A stretch of 64,000 nucleotides of DNA from Sulfurivermis sp040755915 (GTDB lineage: Bacteria > Pseudomonadota > Gammaproteobacteria > Thiohalomonadales > Thiohalomonadaceae), in the NCBI GenBank assembly GCA_040755915.1, contig JBFLWM010000009.1:11295-75294 (forward strand), given 5' to 3'. The translations under genes and the position numbers were made by a program. The notes beneath the pieces are model-generated. The model was not told the DNA's origin. It did no database searches and saw only the letters and a list, made by a program, of their open reading frames with translations. Of the stretch, positions 1-10,000 are shown piece by piece. The stretch's first letter is position 1. Each line of letters starts with the position of its first letter.

Positions 1-536
1 GGCAGGCGCTTGAGATTGAACTGCAGGCAGCGCGACAGGATGGTGACCGGCAGCTTCTGCGGATCGGTGGTGGCGAGGAGGAATTTGACGTGCGGCGGCG
101 GCTCTTCCAGCGTCTTCAGCAGGGCGTTGAAGCTGTGGTTGGACAGCATGTGCACCTCGTCGATGAGGTACACCTTGTAGCGGCCCCGGCTGGGGGCGTA
201 CTGGACGTTGTCGAGGATCTCGCGCGTGTCCTCCACCTTGGTGCGCGAGGCCGCATCCACCTCGATCAGGTCGACGAAACGCCCCTCGTCGATCTCGCGG
301 CAGGCACTGCATTCGCCGCAAGGCTGCGATGACATGCCGCGCTCGCAATTGAGCGACTTGGCCAGGATGCGGGCGATGGTGGTCTTGCCGACGCCGCGGG
401 TGCCGGTGAACAGAAAGGCATGGTGCAGGCGGTCGTTGTCCAGGGCATTGATCAGGGCGCGCAGCACATGCTCCTGCCCCACCATCGCGGGAAAGGAACG
501 GGGACGCCATTTGCGGGCCAGGACCTGATAACTCAC
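1..536 (-). CDS. dnaX: DNA polymerase III subunit gamma/tau, N-terminal part (cut by window start)
   Basis: This encodes the clamp-loader ATPase of the replicative polymerase. About 178 residues are visible, reading MSYQVLARKWRP from a GTG start at 536-534. The Walker A loop (GTRGVGKTT) is followed by the zinc-binding cysteines (C-x8-C-x2-C-x2-C) and by the Walker B region (LIDEVHMLS), the normal order for DnaX. The frame continues off the left edge, so the AAA+ lid, collar and any tau extension are not seen. The start is GTG; no upstream ATG extends it sensibly. The SRP RNA gene lies just upstream on the same strand, a common neighbour of dnaX. Confidence 0.95.
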   Translation of the reverse strand, partial: MSYQVLARKWRPRSFPAMVGQEHVLRALINALDNDRLHHAFLFTGTRGVGKTTIARILAKSLNCERGMSSQPCGECSACREIDEGRFVDLIEVDAASRTKVEDTREILDNVQYAPSRGRYKVYLIDEVHMLSNHSFNALLKTLEEPPPHVKFLLATTDPQKLPVTILSRCLQFNLKRL

Positions 537-633
537 GGGCGAACGACTCTCCGGTACGGTACAGCCGGAACTCCGGCCGAAAGAGCCGGCAGTATACCCG
601 ATCGGGAAACGAGGGTCGGCAAGAAGCCGTGAA

Positions 634-749
634 GGGTGGCGTCCCGTACCAGCCACACCCCGGCGCCCGAGTCCACTGTTGCGGCTGCTCCCTTCCGGGC
701 CTGACCGGGTTCACAGTTTGTCGTCGCGAGGGGACCGGCACGGTCCGCC
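634..749 (-). ncRNA. ffs: Signal recognition particle 4.5S RNA
   Basis: The minus strand carries the universally conserved SRP apical loop: GGTCAGGCCCGGAAGGGAGC followed by AGC. The flanks GGCGGACCGTGCC and GGGACGCCACCC can fold back on each other, as in the roughly 114-nt bacterial 4.5S RNA. This RNA binds Ffh and targets inner-membrane proteins. The ends are estimated from the closing helix and may be off by a few bases. It lies between tRNA-Ser and dnaX. Confidence 0.93.
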
Positions 750-809
750 ATTGAACTCAGGGGGACGGCGCCGCACAGGGCGCCTCAACAGAACAACAGG
801 TTAGGAAAG

Positions 810-900
810 TGGCGGAGAGGAAGGGATTCGAACCCTTGATACGCTATTAACGTATACACACTTTCCAGGCGTGCTCCTTCAACCGCTCGGACACCTCTCC
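810..900 (-). tRNA. tRNA-Ser (anticodon GGA)
   Basis: This is a 91-nt class II tRNA with acceptor GGAGAGG/CCTCTCC, discriminator G and an encoded CCA. The anticodon loop CTGGAAA gives GGA, the variable arm is long (TGTATACG/CGTATCA), and the T-loop is GGTTCGAATCC. It is the first of two tRNA-Ser genes on the same strand. Confidence 0.96.
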
Positions 901-954
901 GGAAAGCGCGCAAGGTTAAACCAGATCGGCAGACGGCGCAATACGAAAGCGCGC

Positions 955-1749
955 TCAGAAACGGTAGTTGAGATAAAAACCGATACTGTCCTGCTGACTT
1001 CTGGGCTGATAGATATTGTACAGGGAGCCGTCCTCCGTCACCGGACTGCTGTCGGACTGACGGAATCGATAACTGTCGTAGTACCCCCCCAGATCCCAGC
1101 TTCCGTTCAACCGGTAGCTCACTGCGGCATACAGGCTGTAATCCGGCTTTGGCTTGAGACCGGGGTCACTATCGTACCCCGCACGGGGCGGGCCGGCGCT
1201 GTCGCCGGTATAGAACGGCAGTTTGACGCCCCCCTGCACCTCCCAACCCGCACCGCCACTGTACACAGCCCCCAGGCGGCCGTATCCCACCTGATAATCC
1301 TCGGCGTAACCATACACCGCCTGCCCCCGATAAGGGCTGTAGGCAGCCACGGACTCCCGGCGCCGGCTGTCATAGCCGATGCCAAGCTTGATACCCCAGA
1401 CCGGCTCATCATCGGAGCCCAAAGCCGCCGGGAAGGCACGTGTAAAATCCAGCTCCGCCGACCAGCCGGAATCATTGCTACCGGTGGGCGCCCCCCGCAG
1501 GGGCGCGCCATCATGAGCGACCCGCCGGGGATAAATACGGCTGTGCAGACCATAGTGCCAGTTGCCTGCCGGGGCGGAATCGGTCTTGAGACCGACAAAA
1601 TGGCGCAGCCCGGCCTCTTCCGGCCATCGGACGCCGCCGTCATATTCGCGCCAGGAAAAATATTCGCTGCCAAAGGTCACCAGCACCTGCTCGGCGCGGG
1701 CCGGCAGCATGGCAGCAAGCAACAATGCGGTGACAACAAGGCGATGCAT
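955..1749 (-). CDS. Putative outer-membrane beta-barrel protein (unknown function)
   Basis: The product is 264 residues. The chosen ATG (1749) gives a clean Sec signal peptide (MHRLVVTALLLAAMLPARA, then EQ) and has a GGAG about 8 nt upstream; a longer upstream frame would bury this signal. The mature part alternates aromatic and polar residues in repeated strands (WGIKLGIGYDSR, YSLYAAVSYRL, WDLGGYYDSYRF). It ends in NYRF, a terminal phenylalanine typical of BamA-recognised barrels. I do not recognise a specific family. It is a lone gene flanked by two tRNA-Ser genes of the same orientation. A perfect palindrome sits about 145 nt upstream. Confidence 0.72.
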   Translation of the reverse strand: MHRLVVTALLLAAMLPARAEQVLVTFGSEYFSWREYDGGVRWPEEAGLRHFVGLKTDSAPAGNWHYGLHSRIYPRRVAHDGAPLRGAPTGSNDSGWSAELDFTRAFPAALGSDDEPVWGIKLGIGYDSRRRESVAAYSPYRGQAVYGYAEDYQVGYGRLGAVYSGGAGWEVQGGVKLPFYTGDSAGPPRAGYDSDPGLKPKPDYSLYAAVSYRLNGSWDLGGYYDSYRFRQSDSSPVTEDGSLYNIYQPRSQQDSIGFYLNYRF

Positions 1750-1893
1750 CGGGAACTCCGCCCCGCCCACCCGGCGGGTTACGTCACAAAAATGGGTTTC
1801 TATCCATGGAAAAGCAAGGAACGCCCGCACACTCCGCACGAACGACATCGGAACTTTTTTCCGCCGGCGACTGACCAACCGGTAGCCAACAGC

Positions 1894-1907
1894 GTGAACC
1901 AGTTCAC
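1894..1907. promoter_or_regulatory. Perfect 14-bp palindrome, candidate operator
   Basis: GTGAAC-CA-GTTCAC is a perfect inverted repeat with 6-bp arms, in the 219-bp gap between the outer-membrane protein gene and the upstream tRNA-Ser. The size and symmetry suit a dimeric repressor site. No regulator is identified, and chance occurrence is possible. Confidence 0.35.
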
Positions 1908-1968
1908 ACTACAAGCGCAAGACACTGATTTAAATGGTGATTTACAAAAAATTCGGCGAGAGCAAGAG

Positions 1969-2061
1969 TGGCGGAGGGAGAGGGATTCGAACCCTCGTGG
2001 GGCGGTAAAGCCCCAACTCGATTTCGAGTCGAGCCCGTTATGACCGCTTCGGTACCCCTCC
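1969..2061 (-). tRNA. tRNA-Ser (anticodon CGA)
   Basis: This is a 93-nt class II tRNA with acceptor GGAGGGG pairing TCCCTCC (one G-T), discriminator G and an encoded CCA. The anticodon loop CTCGAAA gives CGA. The long variable arm contains GGGGCTTTACCGCCCC, and the T-arm is GGGTTCGAATCCC. Confidence 0.96.
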
Positions 2062-2149
2062 GGAAGGGGGCTAAAGATACACGCCCGGCCGCGAGACGAC
2101 AACCGGCGGATGCTATATTTCCAACCCAGACACAACCCGGACCCGCGAC

Positions 2150-3577
2150 ATGTACCGACAACGACAACGACGGCGCTACGTTGCCGCCCTCGGCGGCCTG
2201 TTTCTGCTCCAATTCATTGGTGGTTGCTCCCAGCCGCGCAATGAACTGGAGCAGGTACGGCATACGGGCGAACTGGTGGTGCTCACCAGCAACACGGCCA
2301 CGACGTACTACGAAGGACCGGATGGCCCCACCGGCATGGAATACGACCTGGTACGGGGATTCGCCGACGAGCTCGGGGTGCGCCTGCGGCTGGTGGTGGC
2401 CAATAACGTGGGCGAGGTCCTGCGCCAGCTGGCCGAGGGCAAGGCCCACTTCGCTGCGGCGGGCCTCACGGTAACCGAACCGCGCCAGCAATGGCTGCGT
2501 TTCACCCCGCCCTATCAGGAAATCACCCAGCAGCTGGTTTACCGCCGCGGTACCCCGCGGCCGGTCTCCATCGAGAAAATGGACGGTCATCTGGAGGTGC
2601 TGGCCGCCAGCAGCCATGCCGAACACCTGACCCGGCTCAAGGGCGAATACGCCCAATTGAGCTGGACCGAGAATGCAGAGGTGGGCAGCGAGGAGTTGCT
2701 GTCACTGCTGTATGAGGGCGTCATCGACTACACCGTGGCCGACTCGCACGAAGTTGCCATCAACCAGCGCTTCCTGCCCGAGTTGCGCATCGCCTTCGAC
2801 CTGACCGAACCGCAACCCCTTGCCTGGGCCTTCCCGCGTTTTCGCGACAAGAGTCTGTATGACGCTGCACGGGATTACTTCCAGCGGCTCAACGACAGCG
2901 GCGAACTGGCCCGCCTGAGTGAGAAACACTACGGTCACGTCAATGACTTCGACTACGTGGGCACCCGCACCTTCATGCGCCATATCGACCAGCGCCTGCC
3001 TCAGTTCCGCCCGCAGTTCAGTACCGCCGCCGAGGAGAACAGCCTGGACTGGCGTCTGCTCGCCGCCATGGCCTACCAGGAGTCGCACTGGAACCCGGGG
3101 GCTGTGTCCCCCACCGGGGTGCGCGGCATCATGATGCTGACGCGGGTCACCGCCCGCGACCTTGGAGTGGAACGGCGCACCGACCCGGTGCAGAGCATCG
3201 AGGGCGGCTCCCGCTACTTCAAATCCCTGCTCGATAGACTGCCCGAACGCATCGAGGGACGCGATCGCCTGTGGCTGGCACTGGCCGCCTACAACATCGG
3301 CTACGGTCACCTGGAGGATGCCCGCATCATCACCCAGCAACGGGGCGGCAATCCGGACAAGTGGATGGACGTGAAGGAAAATCTGCCGCTGCTGCACAAG
3401 CGCAAGTGGTACAGCCAGACCCGCCACGGCTATGCCCGGGGCAACGAGGCGGTGCGCTATGTGGAAAATATCCGCAGTTACTACGACATCCTGGCCTGGA
3501 CCATCGAGCGCCAGGAACCGAAACGGCTCCCCGTGGTATTGCCGGCGGCACTACAGCTGGCCAATCCGGCGCTGTGA
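2150..3577 (+). CDS. mltF: Membrane-bound lytic murein transglycosylase F
   Basis: The product (475 residues) cleaves peptidoglycan glycan strands non-hydrolytically at the outer membrane. The N-terminus has a basic and hydrophobic signal with a lipobox-like FIGGC, predicting a lipoprotein. Residues of about 40-265 form a periplasmic solute-binding (SBP_bac_3) fold (GELVVLTSNTATTYY; GMEYDLVRGFADELG). The C-terminal half is the SLT catalytic domain, with the expected Glu in AMAYQESHW followed by SPTGVRGIMMLT and AAYNIGYGH. The two-domain order is diagnostic for MltF. It converges on tadA with only 4 bp between them. Confidence 0.93.
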   Translation: MYRQRQRRRYVAALGGLFLLQFIGGCSQPRNELEQVRHTGELVVLTSNTATTYYEGPDGPTGMEYDLVRGFADELGVRLRLVVANNVGEVLRQLAEGKAHFAAAGLTVTEPRQQWLRFTPPYQEITQQLVYRRGTPRPVSIEKMDGHLEVLAASSHAEHLTRLKGEYAQLSWTENAEVGSEELLSLLYEGVIDYTVADSHEVAINQRFLPELRIAFDLTEPQPLAWAFPRFRDKSLYDAARDYFQRLNDSGELARLSEKHYGHVNDFDYVGTRTFMRHIDQRLPQFRPQFSTAAEENSLDWRLLAAMAYQESHWNPGAVSPTGVRGIMMLTRVTARDLGVERRTDPVQSIEGGSRYFKSLLDRLPERIEGRDRLWLALAAYNIGYGHLEDARIITQQRGGNPDKWMDVKENLPLLHKRKWYSQTRHGYARGNEAVRYVENIRSYYDILAWTIERQEPKRLPVVLPAALQLANPAL

Positions 3578-3581
3578 GTCC

Positions 3582-4040
3582 CTACTTGCGCCGCGCCTGA
3601 AAAAAGGCCCGCAACAGGGCCCCGCTCTCCTCGGCCAGCACACCGCCGCACACCTCGGCCTGGTGATTCAGCTCGGCCGCCTGCAGCAGATTGAATACAC
3701 TGCCCGCCGCGCCGGTACGGGGATCGGCTGCGCCGAACACCACCCGCTTTACACGCGCATGCACCATGGCGCCGGCACACATGGCACAAGGCTCCAGGGT
3801 GACGTACAGCGTGGTATCCACCAGGCGGTAGTTACCGACCTGCCGTGCCGCTGCACGCAACGCCTCTATCTCGGCGTGGGCGGTCGGGTCATGGGCGGCA
3901 ATGGGGCGATTCCAGCCGACACCGATAATCTCGCCATCCTTCACCACCACCGCCCCCACCGGAACCTCACCCTCGGCAGCGGCACGCTGCGCCAACTCCA
4001 GCGCGCGCATCATCCAGCGAATATCGTCAGACTCACTCAT
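3582..4040 (-). CDS. tadA: tRNA-specific adenosine-34 deaminase
   Basis: The product (152 residues) deaminates A34 to inosine in tRNA-Arg(ACG). The zinc and catalytic motifs are intact: HAE in PTAHAEIEALR and PCxxC in PCAMCAGAMVHARV. The length matches the family. It overlaps the end of serB by 4 bp (ATGA), so the two are probably translationally coupled. The end abuts mltF. Confidence 0.95.
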   Translation of the reverse strand: MSESDDIRWMMRALELAQRAAAEGEVPVGAVVVKDGEIIGVGWNRPIAAHDPTAHAEIEALRAAARQVGNYRLVDTTLYVTLEPCAMCAGAMVHARVKRVVFGAADPRTGAAGSVFNLLQAAELNHQAEVCGGVLAEESGALLRAFFQARRK

Positions 4041-5260
4041 CGCGCCGCTTCGCTGATATCACGCTCGCGCATGCCGAGCAGATAGAGAATGGCATCGAGG
4101 CCAAGGGTAGCAATGGAGTGCTGCGCCTGCTGCTTGACGATGGGCTTGGCATGAAAGGCGATGCCCAGTCCGGCAATGGACAGCATGGGCAGGTCGTTGG
4201 CACCATCGCCCACGGCGATCACCTGCTGCAGCGATATGCCCTCCTTTGCCGCCAGTTCGCGCAACAACCGCGCCTTGGCCTGGCCATCGATGATCTCACC
4301 CTTGACCTCGCCGGTCAGCTTGCCGTCACGGAAGTCGAGCTGGTTGGCGTGTATGTAATCAATACCCAGCTTGCGCTGCAGATGCCGGGCAAAGTAGGTA
4401 AAGCCGCCGGACAGAATTGCCACTTTGTAGCCAAAGTGCTTCAGGGTGGCGATCAGATGTTCAGCACCCTCGGTGATCGGCAGACGCTCGGCAATTCCCT
4501 GCAACACTGCCTCATCCATGCCTCGCAGCAGCGCCAGACGACGGCGAAAACTCTCGGCAAAATCCAGTTCACCACGCATCGCCGCCTCGGTGATGGCGGC
4601 GACCTGAGCACCGACACCGGCCACCTTGGCGAGTTCGTCGATCACCTCGGCCTGGATCAGGGTGGAGTCCATGTCGAAGCACACCAAACGGCGGCTGCGC
4701 CGATAGATATCGTCCTCCTGGGTGGCGATATCCACCTCCAGCTCCTGCGACACCTGGAGGAAGGCCGCATGCAACGCGGTCAGATCGGGGGCGGCACCGC
4801 GCACCGACAATTCGACGCAGGCAATCCTCTTCTGCTCGGGATGCTGCAGCGAAATGCGGCCGGACAGCCGCGTGATGTTGTCGATGTTGAGCCCCTGCTC
4901 GGCGACCACTTCCGATACCCGGGCCAGATGGCGGGCACTGATCTTGCGCCCCAGCAGGGTGATGATGTGGCGCGGCTGCCCCTGCGCCGACACCCAGTGT
5001 TCGTAGTCCGCACTGCCGATCGGTGAAAAACGGATGGTGAGATTGAGCCGATGGGCAGTAAACAGCAGGTCACGGAACACGGCACAACCAGCAGCATCCT
5101 GTGGCATCTCCACCAGCAGGCCCAGAGCCAGGGTGTCATGGATCACCGACTGGCCGATATCCAGCACGTTGACCTCGTAGTCTGCCAGCACCTCAGTCAG
5201 GGCGGCGGTAATGCCGGGCTGATCATGTCCCGACACAGTAATCAGTATGACTTCACTCAT
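4037..5260 (-). CDS. serB: Phosphoserine phosphatase with N-terminal ACT domains
   Basis: The product (407 residues) dephosphorylates phosphoserine in the last step of serine synthesis. The first roughly 180 residues are ACT/GcvR-like (ILITVSGHDQPGITAALTEVL; ITLLGRKISARHLARVSEVV). The HAD phosphatase follows: motif I FDMDSTLIQAEVIDE, motif II ILSGGFTYF, the Lys region and motif IV GDGANDLPML. The long ACT-bearing form is the Pseudomonas and Mycobacterium type, not the short enteric one. It is co-oriented with and overlaps tadA. As I recall, serB lies next to fimX in Pseudomonas; here the two are nearly 60 kb apart. Confidence 0.95.
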   Translation of the reverse strand: MSEVILITVSGHDQPGITAALTEVLADYEVNVLDIGQSVIHDTLALGLLVEMPQDAAGCAVFRDLLFTAHRLNLTIRFSPIGSADYEHWVSAQGQPRHIITLLGRKISARHLARVSEVVAEQGLNIDNITRLSGRISLQHPEQKRIACVELSVRGAAPDLTALHAAFLQVSQELEVDIATQEDDIYRRSRRLVCFDMDSTLIQAEVIDELAKVAGVGAQVAAITEAAMRGELDFAESFRRRLALLRGMDEAVLQGIAERLPITEGAEHLIATLKHFGYKVAILSGGFTYFARHLQRKLGIDYIHANQLDFRDGKLTGEVKGEIIDGQAKARLLRELAAKEGISLQQVIAVGDGANDLPMLSIAGLGIAFHAKPIVKQQAQHSIATLGLDAILYLLGMRERDISEAAR

Positions 5261-5312
5261 GATGCAAACTCGAACAGAACTGAAGACCAGACATCAGTCG
5301 GCTGGAAACACG

Positions 5313-5345
5313 AAAGGGATGGTGTGCCGTGCACACCATCCCTTT
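5313..5345 (-). terminator. Terminator hairpin after guaA
   Basis: A perfect 15-bp stem (AAAGGGATGGTGTGC and its complement) with a 3-nt loop lies between the guaA stop (5375) and serB start (5260). The A-rich 5' arm gives a short T run on the minus strand. It should separate guaA from serB-tadA. Confidence 0.8.
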
Positions 5346-5374
5346 GAGCGACGCTGCAGCGGAACGCTGGCCGC

Positions 5375-6952
5375 CTATTCCCATTCAATGGTGGCGGGCG
5401 GCTTGCTGGAAATGTCATAGACCACGCGCGCGATGCCCTTCACCTCGTTGATGATGCGGCGCGATACGGTTTCCAGGAAATCGTACGGCAGATGGGCCCA
5501 GCGTGCTGTCATGAAATCGATGGTCTCCACCGCACGCAGCGCCACGACATATTCATAACGGCGGCCGTCACCGGTAACGCCCACCGACTTCACCGGCAGG
5601 AATACAGTAAAGGCCTGCGAGGTCTTGTCATACAGGTCAGCCCTGCGCAGTTCTTCGATGAAAATATGGTCGGCCAGACGCAGGATGTCGGCATACTCCT
5701 TCTTCACCTCGCCGAGGATGCGCACACCGAGGCCGGGGCCGGGGAAGGGGTGGCGATAGACCATCTCGTAGGGCAGCCCCAGCTCGACGCCGATCTTGCG
5801 CACCTCGTCCTTGAACAGCTCGCGCAACGGTTCCAGCAGTTTCAGCTTCATGTGTTCGGGCAGGCCGCCGACGTTGTGGTGCGACTTGATCAGGTGGGCC
5901 TTGCCGCTCTTGGCGCCGGCCGACTCGATGACATCGGGATAGATGGTTCCCTGGGCCAGCCACTTGGCATTCTTCAGCTTGGCCGCCTCTTCCTCGAATA
6001 CCTCGACGAACAGGTTGCCGATGATCTTGCGCTTCTTCTCCGGGTCGGTGACGCCGGCCAGCGCAGACAGGAAACGTTGTTCTGCATCGACGCGGATCAC
6101 GCGCACGCCCATGTGCTCGGCAAAGGTAGCCATCACCTGATCGCCTTCGCGGTAGCGCAGCATACCGTTGTCGACGAACACGCAGGTAAGCTGGTTACCG
6201 ATGGCCTTGTGCAACAGCGCCGCCACCACCGAGGAATCGACGCCGCCGGACAGGCCCAGCAGCACCTCGTCACTGCCCACCTTCTCGCGCACGGTACGGA
6301 TGGCATCATCGATGATCTGGTCCGGCGTCCACAGGGAGGCACAACCACAGATGTCATGTACGAAGCGGTTGATGATGCGCATGCCCTGGCGGGTATGGGT
6401 CACTTCGGGATGGAACTGCAGGCCGTAGAAGGCACGCGCCTCGTCGGCCATGCCGGCGATGGGACAGGAGTCGGTGCTGGCCATCAGCACAAAACCGGGC
6501 GGCAGGGTGGTTACCTGATCGCCGTGGCTCATCCATACGTCGAGCAGGCCGTAGCCTTCCGCGCTGGTATGGTCCTCAATCTCCTTCAGCAGACGGGTAT
6601 GGCCGCGGGCACGCACCTGGGCATAACCGTATTCATGATGATCAGCCGCCGCCACGGCACCGCCCAGCTGTTGTGCCATGGTCTGCATGCCGTAGCAGAT
6701 ACCCAGGACCGGCACCCCCAGCTCGAACACCGCCTGCGGCGCACGCGGTGTCCCCTCTACGGTGACCGTCTCGGGCCCGCCGGACAGGATGATGCCGCGC
6801 GGGTTGAAGGCGCGGATCTCGGCCTCCTCCATGTCACAGGAATGAAGCTCGCAATATACCCCGGCTTCGCGCACGCGGCGGGCGATGAGCTGGGTGTACT
6901 GGGACCCGAAATCGAGGATCAGGATGCGGTCGGCGTGGATATTGATGGACAT
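5375..6952 (-). CDS. guaA: GMP synthase (glutamine-hydrolysing)
   Basis: The product (525 residues) converts XMP to GMP with glutamine and ATP. The N-terminal class I amidotransferase has the nucleophile in GICYGMQ and the His/Glu in GLQFHPEVTHT. The PP-loop ATPase (LGLSGGVDSSVVAALL) and the C-terminal dimerisation domain ending KPPATIEWE follow. It is full length. It is not next to guaB, which lies about 6 kb away beyond cmoAB. It lies 81 bp downstream of the large GGDEF/EAL gene on the same strand, so co-transcription is plausible. A strong hairpin follows it. Confidence 0.97.
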   Translation of the reverse strand: MSINIHADRILILDFGSQYTQLIARRVREAGVYCELHSCDMEEAEIRAFNPRGIILSGGPETVTVEGTPRAPQAVFELGVPVLGICYGMQTMAQQLGGAVAAADHHEYGYAQVRARGHTRLLKEIEDHTSAEGYGLLDVWMSHGDQVTTLPPGFVLMASTDSCPIAGMADEARAFYGLQFHPEVTHTRQGMRIINRFVHDICGCASLWTPDQIIDDAIRTVREKVGSDEVLLGLSGGVDSSVVAALLHKAIGNQLTCVFVDNGMLRYREGDQVMATFAEHMGVRVIRVDAEQRFLSALAGVTDPEKKRKIIGNLFVEVFEEEAAKLKNAKWLAQGTIYPDVIESAGAKSGKAHLIKSHHNVGGLPEHMKLKLLEPLRELFKDEVRKIGVELGLPYEMVYRHPFPGPGLGVRILGEVKKEYADILRLADHIFIEELRRADLYDKTSQAFTVFLPVKSVGVTGDGRRYEYVVALRAVETIDFMTARWAHLPYDFLETVSRRIINEVKGIARVVYDISSKPPATIEWE

Positions 6953-7033
6953 GGGGTCAAGTGGCTCGGCAGCTGGGGAGGAAAGGCTCAGGGCTGCAGA
7001 TCATCCGTGATCTCGCCGCCCTGTTCAAGTCGG

Positions 7034-10000
7034 TTACTTCTTCGCGCCCAGGACCAGCTCGTCCAGCGGAATCGGCTTCTCGATGATATAGCCCTGGCCG
7101 AAATCCACGCCAATCTTGCGCAGCTTGTCCAGCGCCACATCGTTCTCGATGAACTCGGCAATGGTGCGCTTGCCCAGGGCATGGGCCATCTCATGGATGG
7201 ATTTCACCACCGAATAGTCAAAGACATTGGTGCTGATGTTGCGGATGAACTGCCCATCGATCTTCAGATAGTCCACCGGCATGGACTTCAGGTAGGAGTA
7301 CGAGGCATGTCCCGAACCGAAGTCATCCAGCGCCAGCTGGCAACCGGTCTGGCGCAGGCGGCGCATGTAGTAGACGGCGCGGTCCAGATTGCTGATCGCC
7401 GCTGTCTCGGTAATCTCGAAGCAGATCTGGTGGCTCGGCACCTCGGCATTCTCCAGTCTCCGCACCAGCTCCTCCATGAATACCTCATCATCGATGGAGT
7501 GGCCGGACAGATTGACCGAAATGGAATTGATGGCATTGAGTTTTCCGCGATTGGCACGCAGCCATTCGAAAACCTTGTCAACTACCCAGCGATCAATGTC
7601 TCCGATGCGATTGTAGATCTCTGCCGACAGGACGAACTGATCCAGGGACACCAGTTCACCCTGCTCATTGTGCACATGCAGCAGGATTTCATAGCGCGGA
7701 TGTTCATGAGCGAACTTGAGCGAGGCGATCTTCTGGCACTTGAGCTGGATCAGGCCGGCATCGAACAACTTGTTGATACGCCCAACCCACTCCATCACGC
7801 CCTGCCGCTTCATGATGACTTCGCTTTCCGGGTCATAGAACTGGATGCGGCCGCGCCCGGCCTCCTTCGCTGCAAAGCAGGCGGAATCGACGGCTGCCAG
7901 CAGGGTACGCACCGAATCACGCGCCGGATCGATGGCGGCAATGCCAAAACTGGCATCCACCACGAATTCCTTGTTCTCACAACGGAAGTGATAGTCATTG
8001 ATGGCGCGGCGGATCTCCTCCGAGCGGCGCATGCCCTGCTCGCGATCGCAGTTCTCCAGCAACACGCCGAACTCGTCACCGCCCAGACGGGCAATAACCG
8101 GCGTACTGCCCAGCTTGCGGCGCAACAGGTCCGCCAGATTGCTGAGCAATTCGTCGCCCGCCTCGTGGCCGCATGTGACATTGATAACATTGAAACGATC
8201 CAGGTCGAAATAGCACAGGATATTGTTGCTGCCTTCCTTTTTGGCACGTAACAACAACTCGTCGAGCGCACTCTCGAAACCACGCCGGTTCATCAGGCTG
8301 GTCAGGGCATCGTGATTGGTCTGCTCGATGAGTCGATCATGGATCGACTGCAGCATGGTATAGGTGGCGCGGTCCATCAGTGGCCGGTCCCATCCCTCCA
8401 GGATCAGCATCTGACCTCGCGACATGGAGGCGGCCATCTCCTCAGGCCGTATATCCAGCCCCTTGCTGCCCTCGCGGTCGACGAAAACGAAGCGTCCCCA
8501 CTTGCGGTCGGACCATACCAGTTTCTGCTGTTGCAGCTCTTCCTTGTCGCTCTTGTAGGACACCAGTTCGCCATCTGCCAGAGACTCGGCGCGCTTGAGC
8601 CAGCGCGCCCATTCCACCTTGGAAAGCTCCACCGGCTTGAGGGCCTGTTTCTCGTGCTCCCAGGACTGCAGCATCAACTGCGCGATGGAGCCTTTCTTGA
8701 TACGCGCCACCTTGGCCGGCTCGGCTTTGGCCTGTTCCAGCGCCGAAATCAGTTCGGACACCAGCAGCAGCGAACGGGCATCCCCCTTGCTGAGTTTCTC
8801 CAGTACCTTGCTGACTTCCTCAACCAGTTTGTGATTGGGCCAGTCCGCCTTGAGTCCCTTGTGTGCCTTGCCCTGCAAGCGCATCAGCAACTGTTCCATG
8901 GTGGCGCGCGCGGCATGGTAACCCTCGCTGTTCATGCCGCTGTGCTGGCAATGACGCCACAACAGGTTTTTCCAGCCGGCATCCAGCAACTCCAGCACCA
9001 CCTTGGGTATCAGACGGCCCTCCGCCATGTCGAACAGGCGGTCGATGTCCTCCAGCATTTCCAGCGTCATCTGGCGCTGGTTGGGTTCCGCCTTGCATTT
9101 GGCAATCACTTCGTCGACCCGATGCCGGTACTCCTCCGACTGCTCGCCATACAGCTTGTTGAGCGAATCGACGGCCTCGTCCAGCGCCTTGGGATCGCCG
9201 CCGGACTCGTCGCTCAGGCTCTGCAGCGCCTGCTCCACCTTGGTAACCATTTGCCGGCGCACGTCCACCTTGTCCGCCGGCAACATCTGGAACAGCTGAT
9301 CCAGAGTGTTGAACAGGTGATGCACCGGATGGGAACGATCCTGCAGCACATGCTCGTTGTTGAGCGCCATCTTGATGAACGGCAGCTCGACGCTCTCGAA
9401 CCAGTCCTTCAGATGGTCATCGGTAATCGGGTCGGTCTGGATGGATGACAGCAGGCTCTCCGTCACCTCCAGCTTGTCATGCGTCTCCAGCGGCAACTGT
9501 TTGGAGGTATCACCACCGGCCTGTTCCATCAGTATCTGCGACAAGCGCGAGGCCAGCGTGGTCCCCTGCTGACGCAGATGGCGGATACTGAGCCCCTGTT
9601 GCTGCAGGCTTGCCAGGCCGTTGTTCAGTTCCTGCGCAGAAAAATGCACCACCGGGCCATGGGCAACACCGGCCTCTCCCGCACCAGCCGCCGCCTGCTG
9701 ACGGGCAGGCAGGGACTGCTGTGCCGTACGTTCTAGCTGCAGCAACTCATTGGCCGCGGCATAGGGTGATGGTGCCGGCATATAGCCGCCACCCGCACCA
9801 TAACCGGCACCCGCCTCGGCCGGCGCGTAACCGCTCCCGCCCTGTGCCGGGGGGGCAGCACCGGCAGGCGCGCCCGGTGGCGCCATTGCAGCGCCACCTG
9901 GCGCAGCGCCGGCCTGTTGCGGAGCAGCACCTCCGGCCGGCGCACCCACATGCATGCCCGGTGCGGCGCCCATCCCGGTATCCGCGTACGCTCCGCCGGC

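Noticed and set aside
871..2043. Open frame on the plus strand over the tRNA-Ser and outer-membrane protein region
   Set aside because: It runs through two tRNA genes and is antisense to the signal-peptide gene. Its translation lacks any recognisable fold.
5492..8251. Long open frame on the plus strand over guaA and the c-di-GMP gene
   Set aside because: It is a mirror of two strong genes on the minus strand, driven by high GC. The product shows no domain and has no ribosome-binding site.
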